From: Chloromonas sp. AAM2
Lineage: Eukaryota; Chlorophyta; Chlorophyceae; Chlamydomonadales; Chlamydomonadaceae
Direction of reading: 5' to 3'
Length of the DNA stretch: 64,000 nucleotides
Assembly: GCA_004335635.1 (NCBI GenBank)
Contig: QAXH01006098.1
Coordinates: 56,633-120,632 of the forward strand
Shown here one piece after another: positions 37,399 through 50,279 of this stretch (position 1 is the first letter of the stretch; every line of letters starts with the position of its first letter). Position numbers and translations under genes: made by a program. The notes beneath the pieces were generated by a model. The model saw nothing but the letters and a program-made list of their open reading frames with translations. It did not search any database and was not told where the DNA came from.

Positions 37399-40300
37399 AT
37401 GCTGGAGCCTGGCGATGTGAATCCTCGTCATATTCTTGGCATGGATGCAGCGGGCGATCTGCTGCCAGATGGGCCTTTGCCCGAGGAAGGAGCACTGCCT
37501 TTGCCGGGAACGTCGCGTGTAGGTGAGTGCACGCGCTGCAGGATATCGGGTACAACATTGGTGCTGGATTTCATCGCATGACAAAATCGAATGACCGGGG
37601 TGAGCGCCACACTGCTACTGTCAGGCCAACTGGGTGCGCTCGTGTTGTGTCCGCACAGATCGATTGCTACAGGAGCGCATCCGGCGTAATCGCAGCCACC
37701 AGCAGTTTGACTATGACGAGGCTACCTACGAGGGGCCACTGGATAACTACACAGAGGCCGGTGGTGTCTCGGAGCGTCTTGTGGTTGTGGCCAACAGGCT
37801 GCCTGTGACATGCAGCAAGGATGTACAGGGCAATTGGCAGCTTCAGGTGGGAACCATGGTCACAAGCTGACGGGCTTCAAGGCATGGCATGCAGCATCCA
37901 GCTTCCATGCCTTCTGCCATGCAAACATCTCATGCATGCTGCACTGCAGGTCAGCGCGGGGGGCCTGGTCAGCGCGCTGAAAGGAGTCAGCACGTACAAG
38001 ACCATTTGGATTGGGTGGCCAGGTAACCAGTGTGTTCTGCATGCGTCGATTCATCTGACAGCCTGGCACAGCTCTCAGCGAAGGCACTGCCGTGCCTCAA
38101 CCAGCGCATCACACTCACCAGCGGCCAAGCTCTCCGGGCAATGGCTACATCGGTTGCATGTGCACGCACCCTCCTTGGCCATCATGCCTCCCGCACCCCA
38201 GAGCAGGGCAATTAGCGCGCAGGCTCGCGAGCTTGAATGGGCTCAGGCAGCTTTTGTTGGCAGCAAAGCAGGGCCATCGCAGGCATGCAGTGAAGTTGTG
38301 TCTGCGGGTTGAGACCGGATGCAGTTGGTGCTCTGTTGGTGGTGCAGGCATCTGGGTGAAGCCTGGCAAGGAGCGGGACAGTCTCGCCGCCTTGCTGGTA
38401 GAGGAAGGGTGCATTCCAGTCTGGGTTGAGCCGACCCTGGTGCGTGGGTGGGGCACATTGCATGCATGCTACGCGGGATGGTAGGCTATCCGTTGTGCAA
38501 AGCATGGCATGAGGTCTGACTTTGATACCTGCTACGTGGGCCGGCAGGTTCGGGCTTCTTCTTGTGCAGACGATGATACGATTGAATACGTGGGTTGGTT
38601 GTGAATTTGTTTACAACCCACTTTATAGGAATACCTGTAACAGGCCATCACGAGCATCCATTCCAGTGGCCTGATGCAACATGGCTGCTCAAGCCTGCAG
38701 TCCGGCTGCAGCACTGACAGTGACTGCAGCAATCACAGTCTCAACGCGACTCCTGCTGTCTGTGACCTACCGCTGAGAGGCTGGCACTTGTGTCAGTGTT
38801 TTTGTGATGATACTTCTGCTGCCTGTGGCCCATCGTCTAAAGGTTGGCAAGTTCATTGTATTGGTGTTGTCTCGACTGCAGCTGGACATGTACTACAACG
38901 GGTTCTGCAACAGCGTCCTGTGGCAGCTGTTCCACTACGTACCGCTGAACATTGACTCATGGCTCAAGATGAGCGAGCACAGAGCCATGCAGATGCAGTG
39001 GCAGGCGTACCAGGTGGGCTGAGGGGCATGCAGGCACATGGTGTGTTGCCACTACAGGGGATCTGATGCCTGGGCGGCAGAGACCTCGCATGCGATTACA
39101 GTGACGCATGCCAGGGGTTGGTTGCGCTAGAGCAAGTGATTAGTACAGGATTGCAAGAGTGCCATTACTTGCATTGATCTTATTCCAAAGAGCCACAGTG
39201 AATGCAGAATGAAATGGTGTAAGCGCTTGCTTAGCACAGCACTGGACAAGCATGGTAAACACAGCAACTGGGACAAACGGCAACAGAAAAGCGTGGAGCC
39301 AACGGCCATTGCATACTGAGGTCGTGTGCTCCTGTCCCTTGCTACCTGCAGCTTGCCAACCAGAAGTTTGCAGACGTGGTGCTGGAGAACTACGAGCCCA
39401 ACGACATCATGTAGGTGTCTTCTAGCTGCAGAGGAAGGGATACCGTACTGCTTCAAACCAGTTTGCATTCTGGTGACTAGACCGTTGACCATTCAACTGG
39501 TGGCATGAAAATTGGTGCGTTGCAAAGCTCTTCCTGTGATCCACCCAGCCATGGATATGATGGCGAGACATGGACGCGGTCAAGCGTGCAGTCAAGCCAC
39601 GCAAACCAGTTGAGAGCAGCAGGGTAGCCAGGCCAGGCTGCACATATATTTTCATGCCATTGGGCGTGAGGCCAGTCAACTCTTGGGTGCACTGTCAGAG
39701 GCTGCTCCAGAACTAGGCAGCAGCTTGCTGTTGTGCTGTAGGTGACTGTGACTGTGAGGGGCTGTGCGGTGCTGTCTGGTATTCTGCATGTTGCATGGTG
39801 AGGGCTACATTACGCATACACGGGCCCCCATGCAAGTATGCCCATGCATCGCCTGTGTGCATGCAGGTGGGTCCAGGACTACCACCTGATGCTGCTGCCG
39901 TCGCTGCTCAAGGTGGTGGTGCCCAAGATGAAAGTGGGCTTCTTCCTACACACACCCTTTCCGTCCTCAGGTGAGGATCGGGAACGGCCTAGGGCGCAGT
40001 AACTTGCTGGATGACAAGGCCCGGCCTGCTGGCACGCAGTACTACCAACTGCTACATATGATGGCATGCTGTGCAGCACCTTGATGCATGGCCCCATAAG
40101 TTGGTAAGCGGTTGATAAGTGAGGGTGAGGTCCCTAAACAGGTACTACAGAGGTATACGTGGTGACGTCTGGACGCATTTTGGTAGGGCTGTTGGCCATA
40201 ACAAAGCCGTGAATGCCATGTACTGAGCGTCAGGCACCTGATGCGGGTTGCTTGCATGCCATGAGTTGAAAGGTGCCACCCATGTGCGCCACTCATGTGC

Positions 40301-43300
40301 ACCACCCATGTGCGCCACCCATGTGCACCACCCATGTGTATGGCAGAGATGTACCGCACGCTGCCTGTGCGCGAGGAGGTGCTAAGGGCCGTGCTGGGCG
40401 CTGACCTCATCGGCTTCCACACCTACGACTACGCAAGGCACTTCATCTCGTCATGCACGCGCATTCTGGGACTGGAGGTAGGTTGCAAGAGCCAAGTACT
40501 GCTGCGGTATGCCAGTTAACGGGAGTTGAGCAGAGCTGGCCTTGGCTTTTAAGTGCTTGTTTTCTTGCTGGGCCGGGAACCCTTCATGCTCGCTTGGCTT
40601 TGCCTCGTGCTGTGTCTAAACGGAACGGCGGGGAGCACACGGAAAGGGGTAACTTAAGGAACCTGAGGGATAGGCTTGTGTGCCACGCTCGTTGTTATGC
40701 CTGATTGCTGTCTGGTGCTTGACATGGCATGTCGCTGCATGCGATTCTGCTGCTGCGTTGCTGCACACACCCAGGGCACGCCCGAGGGGGTGGAGAATAA
40801 CGGCACCGTCACGCGTGTGGGCACATTCCCCATCGGCATCGACCCTGAGCGGTTCACGCGGGCGCTAGAAACGGACGAGGTCCAAAGCCACGTGGCCAAG
40901 CTGCTCAACAGATATGCTGGGCGCAAGGTTAGGCGCAATTCTGCCTTGCTTTCAGATACATTGTGATCGTCATGTCACATACACACTGCATGCATGCCTT
41001 ACTGTCATGATTTGTCAGTCATGTGTTCTTCACATGCTGTTCGTGTTCCTTACAGATTATGTTGGGCGTTGATCGGCTGGACATGGTCAAGGGCATCCCC
41101 CAGAAGTTGCTAGCCTTTGAGAAGTTCCTGGAGGAACACGCCGAGTGGAGGGACAAGGTCAGTGGCCGGTGATTGAGCGACAGGAAGGCTGGTAGGCTGG
41201 TAGTGTTGGTTGGAGGGACAACCCGTTCGCCCCTGGGACCGCAGGCAAGCACATGATGTGTCTGGCGGAGCCCGTCATCCCAGATAATCATGATCCCATG
41301 ACCATTCAAGTGCAAGGGCTAGGTCAGTGAGGCAAGCGTGAGACGATTCGTACAGCTTTTGATAAGTTGCAGCAGTAGCCATTCTGGTTTTGCAGAGGAA
41401 GCCAAGAGGCCATTGCATGCCAGCCTCCCTTCCTGCCTGCGCACGGACTGCGGATTCATGAGCCTGCCTGCTTGTCTTCAGGTGCTGTTGGTTCAGATCG
41501 CTGTGCCCTCCCGCACCGACGTGCCCGAGTATCAGAAGCTGCGCTCCATGGTGCATGAGATCGTGGGGCGCATCAACGGCGCGTTCGGCACGCTGACGTA
41601 CGTGCCCATCTACCACCTGGACACCTCCCTCAGCTTCACGGAGCTGTGTGCGCTGTATGCGGTCACGGACGTCGCACTGGTAACAAGCCTGGTGAGATTG
41701 CAAAGCGATTACATGAATTCTGGATAGCATGTCGCTGAGTTGTCAGGGAGACGGAAGGAGGGAGAAGGAAGAGTGATCTTTTCGTTTCACTTCATTTGTA
41801 AGTAATTGACAATAGAAATAAGAAGCAGCCCATGAGGTGTTTGCACAGGTGCAGGGTAGCTAACAGGAGCTGAGTTGTCAGTCAGGAAGGGAACAGAATT
41901 GTCAGGCAGGGTAGGGGTGGGGATGAAACGGGAGGTTTGTTCATACATGATTAGGTGAAGAACAGGAGCGGAGTAGAACTTCGTGGCATGAGTGAAGGAT
42001 AGCATGGAACCGAGCTGTCAGGCACGGGGGAGACAGAAGGCAGGTTGACTTGCAAAAGATTACATTGAAACGGTTGTGGGTTGGGCCACCTCTATAAGTG
42101 CAGTCTAAGAAGTTTCTGTGGCAGGGAGGTGGGAAGGTGACCTGCAACGGCAGGTATGCTCTTGAACCTCAGCTTGATAAGGTGTATGCTTTCATCACAA
42201 GCGTAAGGCTGCATGCACGCCGTTCTGTCCTGTCATGGACAAACAAACAGATGCCTGAGCAGTAATGACTTAGTTTCTCCTGCTTTGTGCCCTTTCAGCG
42301 CGACGGCATGAACCTGGTGAGCTACGAGTACGTGGCGTGCCAGAGCGACAACGCAGGCGTGCTCGTGCTGTCGGAGTTTGCCGGTGAGCCACTACCCGCC
42401 CCACACCTGCATGTTGAGCAGACCTCGGGAACACACGCGACAGCAAACTAGCGGTGTGGCGCATGTGCTCGTGTCTGCGAGTAGTGGGCTGAGCTGACAC
42501 AGGGCCTGACGCTTGTTTAGCTCATGAAGCAAACGAATCATCAGGATCTGGACAGTCAGGGTCATTAATGACTTGAATGGTGTCGTTGTGCTGCATCCTG
42601 GGTCGCACTGCTGACTGACTCTGCATGCATGCCCTCCCCCTGGCAGGCGCCGCCCAGTCACTGGGTGCGGGTGCCATCCTGGTCAACCCGTGGAACATCA
42701 CGGACATGGCGCAGGTGGGCCTGCCGGGATAAGCCAGACGCTGCTCAGGATTGTTGCGCGATTCAGGAGGGCTGAGCAGCACGTTGAACATTGAGCGCAC
42801 TGGATAGCAAAGGCCTGTGTAGTGTATGCTCTGTATTTCATCTGATGCTACACGGGCTGCATGCACATCTTACGCAAATGTGTTGCTTCCATTCATGGCT
42901 GGCTGAACTGTGTTCCGCCCTGGGCTGCACTGTGACTCCACCTACCTGTGTTTTGCCCAGGCGATTGAGGATGCGTTGTGCATGAGCGAGGAGGAGCGGC
43001 GCGAGCGGCACAGGCAGAACTACATGCATGTGCAGGTGAAGGGCATCACACGTATCTTTTGCAAACGTTTTGGGCACTGATTTCATTATCTTGGCACAGC
43101 CTTGGCGGGCTCATGGCATAGGATGGCAGACAGACGGGTGGACAGCCGTGTGCTGCTCACTGCCACTGTGCAGTTGTCTGCACAACCTTTGCTGAAGCCA
43201 GCCTCTGAGGCCAAACGTTGTAGCCTTGTACACAAGCCTGACTGCTGCTGTTCATCTGCTTTCTGTGTCTGTACTAATCGCGTTGAAATCAGCTCCTGCT

Positions 43301-46300
43301 GAGACCAGATGCTGTAGGTTTTCCTTGCCTTGCCCATCTGTGTTCCGCTCTGCCCGTTGCTCAGACGCACACCGCCCAGAACTGGGCTGATACCTTCATC
43401 AGCGAGCTGAACGACACGCACATAGAGGCAGACCTGCGCATGAGGCACGCACCACCACCGGTGAGGCAACAGGGAACATGCTTATGATGTGCGCAAGTAG
43501 TTGGCGGTGGATCTGAAGGCATGCCAAGATTGCACACCTGTCAGATTGCATCAAAATGGGTTAGGGCTGTACAAAGGCAGCAAAGCAATCTAATGCATCA
43601 GTGGGTTGTCAGAGCATGCCGAGCTTTTTAACAACAAGATCCGGCTGCCAGACTGAGGCAATGACTTGTACAGCCTCTACTGGTCTGACCAACTGTGGGC
43701 TCGCTGCTATGTACAGCATGCAATTCTTGACTAGCACGTTGCTGTGGTGCACTGGTTGTGTAAATTGCCAAGCGTATGCGACGAAAAGCCATGGAGGCAT
43801 GGTGTGTGCGCATGTTGGTGCTCGTTGTTTAGCCATGGCTTTCTGGGCTCTGAAATCACGTGTTTGCTCCGTGTTCATGCGTGCGTGCAGCTTGACATCC
43901 AGGAGGTTGTGCACGCGTACAAGAACAGCACCCGCAGACTCATAGTGCTGGGGTGCGCGGGGGCAGCGGTTGGCCTGGTCACACTGGGGTCACGTGCAGC
44001 TGTGCAAGATGCATGTCAGGTCATGAGTCCATCACATCACTAACATGCAGCAAGCCATCAAGCCCGTCCTGTGTGTGAATGGTTGTCTGAATGGAACGAA
44101 ATACTCGTGTTGGATGGCATGTGGGAGGTGGAGCTCCATTGCTGTTCACAGCTGAACACTCCGGACGTGACTGATGGCTTGCCAGGAACAGCCATGTCCT
44201 GCTCCGCCTGTGAGTGATGCAAGAGACGCGTGTGGTGCGTCCACAGGTACAACGCTACACTGACCACCCACATTGAGCAGGCGCCTGGGCGCGGTGGTGG
44301 GGGTGCTGCAGCCAAGCGTCAACATGACCTGCTCAAGGCCCTGGCCAAGCCCAACCCAAGGGTCCTGGCGTGCATAGCGGAGCTGTGCCAGGTGGGGTGC
44401 GGGCACACTGTCCAGCGGGAGCGCACACAGGACGTATCACAGGGGTGAAAGGTGATGTTGGGGGTGCTCGGGTGGCGGAAGTGCCAGTCAGGGCTGGCTA
44501 TCATGGGCAAGGCCACACTGCTCATGTAAATATATATATGTGTGTGTGTATGTGTGTGTGTGTGTGCGCGCGTGCGTAGCATGTAGTATGCATAGTATGT
44601 GTGCATGTAGGCAGTAGCTGTATGTCTTCTACTTTGCAGCATAACTCCACCAACCAGGACATGCCTCCTCCCACGACATTGTCCTCTCCTCCCTCGCGAC
44701 TGCCCCAACCCCCCTGCGTGTGCAGGACCCATGCAACCTGGTGGCCATCTTCTCCGGGTCGGAAACGAGCAAGCTGGAGGAGATATTTGGGGACCTTCCC
44801 GTGTGGCTGGCGGCGGAGAACGGCGTGTTTGTGCGGCCGCCGCCGCAGCACCTGCCCCCGCTGCGGTCCGGCCAGAGGGTGAGCGGGGCTGGCCTGATGT
44901 CACGATTGCAGGTTGTACCAGGTCGTGTGTCCCTGACATGCCCACATGTCAAACGACTGCTACAGGCTCACCCCATGGGTGGCACACAGCACACGTTCAT
45001 TCACGCTTGGTCAGGTACATCGCCCCATGCCCACACGCATGAAATGTCCTTCATCTAGCATCCTCCGACAGGTTCTGTCTGGTCATCATGGGCATCTATC
45101 GGTCAAGACACAGGCTCATGCTTTCTGAGTCATATGTGCCTGAACCATTCAAGAATTGGTCGCCCAAGCTGTGGCCGTTTGCTCCTATGTGTTCCCACTT
45201 AATGCTTGCTACTATTGTGTTCTCACCAGACGTGTATGTGATTTGTCTGTTCCCACAGCAATGGCGGCAGCTGTTTGACGGCATCCACCGGGAGTGGATG
45301 GAGAGCGTGCAGCTGGTGTTTGACTACTTCTGCGAGCGCACACCCCGCTCGTTTGTGGAAACCAGGGAGACGAGCCTGGTCTGGAACTACAAGCACGCAG
45401 GTATGGGAATGCTCAGTAGGCAAACTGTCAAGGGTCTGTGGAATTGGCAGACACTGGAACCAGTTGCAAAGGATAGCTGTGCAATGACGTGCATGCCATG
45501 CACTGGAAAAGGGGTTACTCAGAAATACTCGCGAAATCACATCTGGCCTATGATCCTGCCAATCAAGGCATGATTCAGGCGGACGGAGGGTGCTAACCTG
45601 ACAAGCTGGGCCCTGGAGCCAACCAGAGCTGTACACATAGCTACCCAGTACTTCTGATCAGTTGCCTGACCGCAGTGTGCACAAGGGGAGAGGAATGATG
45701 GCTGCACCTGGGGTCTGCATGTGTCCTGTGCCAGCCATGCAAGGTTGCTCTCACGCGGTTGCAGCGGTCTGACTGACGTCTTGCATGTCACTTGTGTGTT
45801 GTTGCGTCCAGACGTCGAGTTCGGTCGCATCCAGGCGCGGGACCTGCTGCAGCACCTGTGGACCGGGCCCATCAGCAACGCGCCCGTGGAGATAATGCAG
45901 GTGGGGGCCGGGGGGCAAGCCGCAGTGTGTTGTCATCACACGCCTTTTCGCCTACACAGCTTGCAATGCTGCAGACCAAACAGTCTATATAAGGGCCACA
46001 TTCCATTCCACAGTGCAAGCAGTCGAGCTGTGTGCGCAAGACACCCATCACTGCACATCGGGTAGTTGACCCGGGTAGCGGGGATGTGTTCCACTGTTTG
46101 CATTCTGCCTGGCTCTTTCACAGCCTCTCCTGTGTACAAGTGGGCACAGTTCTGCCTCGCTCTTCGTCCCTCCCCTCAGCGCATGTGCACACGTGGCCTT
46201 GCATGGGTGTGTGCATGTGTGTGCATGCAGGGCGGCAAGAGCGTGGAGGTGCGGCCCGTGGGCGTGACCAAGGGCACGGCCACCATGCGCATGGTGCAGC

Positions 46301-49300
46301 TCATGACGGAGGTCTACGGGCACGAGCGAACCAACTTCGACTTCGTGCTCTGCATCGGTGAGCCATGGGGGTTGGTGCCTGTTTCTGTGGATGTATCCGT
46401 CCAGCTTGCGAGTCACTGCTCAAGCCATGCTTTACGATCGCTGTATTCACAGACCAGGGGTGTTGTGAAGCTGCTTCAACACAGTTCAGCGAGTTGATAA
46501 TCAAGGCAAATCACCCTGACACACGCATTGGGCTGTTGTTTGAGCCAGGGTTTGTTGTATGCTACAAATCAGACCACAAGTCTGATGCAAACTAGCGGTC
46601 AAACAGCAACCACAGCACTTGGCAAAACGTCACGTCTCCGATCGGCTTGCACTTTTTGATGATCGCATGTGTAGCGCTGAATCGCGCTTGACACGTAAAA
46701 CGACACGCACTATTGTTGTTGATCAGTTGGTGGTTTGTCGCATGCTGTTGCAGGTCACCTTCTGGGCCGAGATGAGAACATGTTTTCTTTCTTTGAGGGC
46801 ACGCGTGTGGACGGCAGCAGCAGCACGGCGCACGGGGCACGCGCTGACCGCAGCCAACCGCAGGCCAGCGGCGGCTCACAGGTGCTGAACCTCCAGCAGC
46901 AGGCACAGCTGCAGATGCAGCAGCAGGCCATGGCAGCAGGGGCAGTGCCAAACGGCAATATGATGGGCCGGCCTGGCGGAATGGTGCCGGGATTTCCAAG
47001 TACGGGCGGGCTGATGGCGACTGGCGCTCCTTCCCAGGACCCGTTCCGCGCCATGGCACACATGCCGCATGCGCCCGGGGCCGGGGGCGCGAGGACTGCA
47101 GCAGCCGTTGCAGCGGCAGCTGCTACGCAGCTGCAGTACCAACAGCAGCACCTGGCAGCACAGCAGGCGCAGCACCCGGAGTTGTATGCACGGCTGCAGG
47201 CAGCGGCAGCCGCACGGGCAGCAGCAGCAGCCGAGCTGACAGCGGCTAGCACCGGTGGCAGCGGGGATGGCCGGCCCCACCCGGCCGGTGGAACATCCGA
47301 AAGCGGTTCCGATGGTCATTCTGGCGGCAAATCACCGGCGCTCGCTGCTTCCGCGTCCGCACATGACGCGCCTTCACAAGCACTTCTCGCCACACTCGCT
47401 GCTCAGTCTAAGGTGGCAGCTGTTTTCGCCCGCGGAGAACAACGGGCACTGCTGTCGGGCCAACAACAGCAACAACAGCAGCAGCAGCTGCTGCGATCCG
47501 GATCTGCTTCCCCGTCGCTGCAGACAGGAGCTGCCAGCTGGCCGGAGCAGGCCGCTGCTGCACCGGCTGCGGCTGCCAATGACATCCCAGCCACAGCAAA
47601 GTGTGCCGGGGTGCCGGACAGGTCACCGCAGGGCCCGCTACCAGCCAGCCCAGCACCGGACACACTCCAGTGGCCCACACCACCTGCAACTGGCGTGCCA
47701 GCCTTGCCAGTTGGCCCCAAGCCAGTAGCACAGCCCATGCCCCTTCAGCCGCGCCTGTCAGTTGCTGTTCCTGCCAGTTTCGTGCCTCGTACCTTTGATG
47801 AGACCACCACACAACAGGCACTGCAGGGTGTTGCGTCTGCTCCTGTAATGGCTGGCACCGGACCTACCATTGCTCTGTGGCCACCAACCAGCCCACAGCA
47901 GGCTGCGCTCCCAGCTTCCACGATACCAGGGCAGTCGCTAAATACAGTAGGCTCTGCACAGCAACAGCACCAACACCATCAGCAGCAGCAACAGCAGCAG
48001 CAGCAGCAGTATGGCTTTGCTGACCCTTCCGGCGGGGATGTGCAGGGGTTGGGGCAGGCTGCGGCTTTCCCTCAGTCAGCTGGCATGCCACTTCCCGGCA
48101 TCTCGCCCCCTGTCCATTCGCCCTCCGTCATTTCACCCCGGCATTCATACGGCATATCGAGTGGTCTGGGCAGCAGACAAGCAGGGGGGCGCGGAGCCTT
48201 GCATCAGCACTCGCACATGACCGGGGGAGTTGGACAGGCCATGCACAATTACTTACAGGTACTGGGGTGTGTACCTGGGGAAATGTGGGTCAACTTGGGT
48301 GACCTTGCTGCACAGCCCACTTGTCCGCGAATTCTCTGTCTATCTTAGGAAGTATCGATGCATGTGCAAAACATGTTCGGACCGAAGTGTTGCACAGAGG
48401 ACAGAAAAATCTAGCTGGTTAGTGCTGCATCCGCTTGCACATTGGCATATGCACTACACGGTTGTATGCTTGCTGACCTTGGTTTTCCAGTGCCGTTTGT
48501 ATGCTGCAGTCAACGCACGAATCACGCTCGCACTCGTTCAACTACCCGCCAAGGTTTCTCTTCACTTGCACAGTGGGCAGAAACCGCTCAAAAGCCAGGT
48601 GGGTCTTCAGTTCCTAGCAGACACATGAATGCCCACTGCATGCGTCCTGCATGCGTCCACCTTCTAGTAAGCACCGTGATTTCCACTGCATACATGACGT
48701 GCAGCCTAGCCCATGGGGCCTGCTCACTCTGCCTGCCACTGCTCCAGGTTATGTTTCGGCATGAATTCAAGGGCCCTCTTGCGTCACACAGACATGTGGT
48801 GTTCTTGCCTGTAAGCATGTGTGTAGGCTACCTGCCAGAAGAACAGGATTGTGTGCGGTTGAGTTTGCAGTCCCTGCACTGAATTCTTCATAAGTTTAGC
48901 AGTAGCACTCGATCTGTCCCCCGGCCCTGATTCAGGTACGCATTGGGCGCTGCGTCTGAAGTAGCAGACCTTCTGGACGCGATTGTGCAGCAGGTACGCA
49001 GCAGGATGGGGTTGAGGGTGCGTGGTTGGGGCAGCCATGTGCTCTGTCCACACCTGTGCACGGCTGTTCTATATCTCAGTGATGCCGGGATCAGAGGGTG
49101 CGCAGGAAAGCACAGTTGCGCCACATGAGGGTGCATGGATTTGGGCCATCATGTGCTACGCCTACCCTTCAGCAAGGAACCTGTAGTGATGGCAAATGCT
49201 GAACCTTGAGTGCCGCACGTCCAGCCGATGGCTGCAGCAACTGTAGACTCTTGACGGATGCTTCTGCCTAGGGATTGCCTGCCCGCATGAGACGCGCGCC

Positions 49301-50279
49301 CTGCTTGCATGTGGCGAGTTTGTCGGAATGCTCGGACACCCGTGCTAGACGTCCAGCCTATGGCTGTTGTAGCTGTAGATGCTTGGCCTGGTGCTACTGC
49401 CTAAGCCTTGTAGAAAGCGATTGCCGTGCGCACATGTGGTCACTCTGTCTGCAGGCCATTTACCACCATGACGCGCCCTCCCTCCCACACCTCCATGACA
49501 TCAACCTCGCACACCACGCCATGGGCCGTGTGGACTCATACTCATCGACCGAACCGCTCTCCCCAGACAGCATGTTCACGCTCATCTCCAACTGGAAGAA
49601 CTACCGCATCAGTGGGGCCGCTCCGGGGCAAGGCAGCCTTGCTATGCTTGGGGGCAGCGGCGCCATGGGCAGTGGCGGCCCTTCTGCCCCTGACTTGGTC
49701 ACGCTTCCCGCACAAATGGGCGTGCATCCGACCACGCCAGGAGGCGGAATGGGCCGCCGATCGAAGTCAGGCATGAACATGGGTCCCGCATTGCAAGCGT
49801 TGGCCTCGGCCGCAACACAGCAGCAGCTGGCAATGGCGGCGGCGGGGCAAAGCTTGGAAGTGGGCACTCCGCCCAGCGGCCCGCCCAGTAGCCTCACCAC
49901 AGGGGGGGGTAGCAGCATGACTGTGCCACACTACGGCCATCAACAAACACTCCTGTCGAGCCCGCTGTCGATGGGAGTGGGGTCGTTGATGCCTCAAAGC
50001 GTACCTGAAGATCCTGTTCAGGAGGACTTAGCCAGTGCGGACAACAACGTGCAGGGCGTGACTAGCGATAGGGATGTGTCGCGAAGTGCGAGCATGAGGC
50101 AGTTTCTGCCGGGCTCTGGCATGCGTCAGGTGCCATCCAGCCCGTACATGCTTATGGGGGAAATGGACCTCGGGCCGTCGGTGAGCGAGCGGGGCTCGCC
50201 GGGGACTGATCCCGCCACCATCGTGGCGGCCCAGCAGGCGAGGAAGGAGGCAGCTGACACTGGGATTCAGGGCTGGTAG
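37399..50279 (+). CDS. TPS: Trehalose-6-phosphate synthase with degenerate phosphatase domain and Gln-rich insertion
   Basis: Joins UDP-glucose and glucose-6-phosphate to trehalose-6-phosphate. Twenty-six modelled exons give about 1,624 residues. The GT20 domain (about 85-565) keeps [81 protein letters not shown] and [13 protein letters not shown], so all donor- and acceptor-site signatures are present. The following HAD phosphatase-like domain keeps [24 protein letters not shown] and [12 protein letters not shown], but the nucleophile motif is LGYNAT, SGR is SGS and GDD is GHL. Residues about 815-1310 form a Gln/Ala/Pro-rich insertion, and about 270 residues follow the fold. Exons: 37399-37522, 37659-37846, 37950-38022, 38348-38439, 38882-39013, 39352-39410, 39867-39970, 40347-40477, 40775-40927, 41056-41157, 41482-41691, 42299-42383, 42646-42713, 42961-43035, 43365-43460, 43891-43952, 44247-44391, 44726-44878, 45259-45400, 45812-45900, 46231-46357, 46754-48266, 48510-48553, 48574-48598, 48936-48993, 49455-50279. 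The joins at 48266 and 48510-48553 are least certain. Confidence 0.93.
40277..40338. repeat. 13-base tandem repeat in a TPS intron
   Basis: Nearly five copies of CACCCATGTGCRC; GCGC and GCAC endings alternate, giving a 26-base higher-order period. The array ends just before the acceptor of the exon at 40347. Confidence 0.85.
44530..44578. repeat. Alternating purine-pyrimidine tract (TA)n(TG)n(CG)n
   Basis: About 48 bases in a TPS intron alternate strictly between pyrimidine and purine, moving from TA to TG to CG dinucleotides. Such tracts can form Z-DNA. Confidence 0.85.
46900..48010 (+). repeat. CAG/Gln- and Ala-rich low-complexity coding tract
   Basis: Within the largest TPS exon, CAG/CAA runs encode poly-Gln blocks (about 47461-47490 and 47976-48009), and GCA/GCG-rich parts encode Ala runs (about 47095-47245). 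The mixed CAG/CAA use and the open frame over 1.5 kb argue that it is translated. Confidence 0.85.

Noticed and set aside
46755..47319. Minus-strand Ala/Cys-rich open frames
   Set aside because: They are the complement of CAG/GCA repeats in the TPS exon; the + strand frame continues the TPS protein.
49215..49410. Diverged duplication in a TPS intron (about 49215-49275 and 49349-49410)
   Set aside because: Similarity is partial by eye and could be chance in low-complexity sequence.
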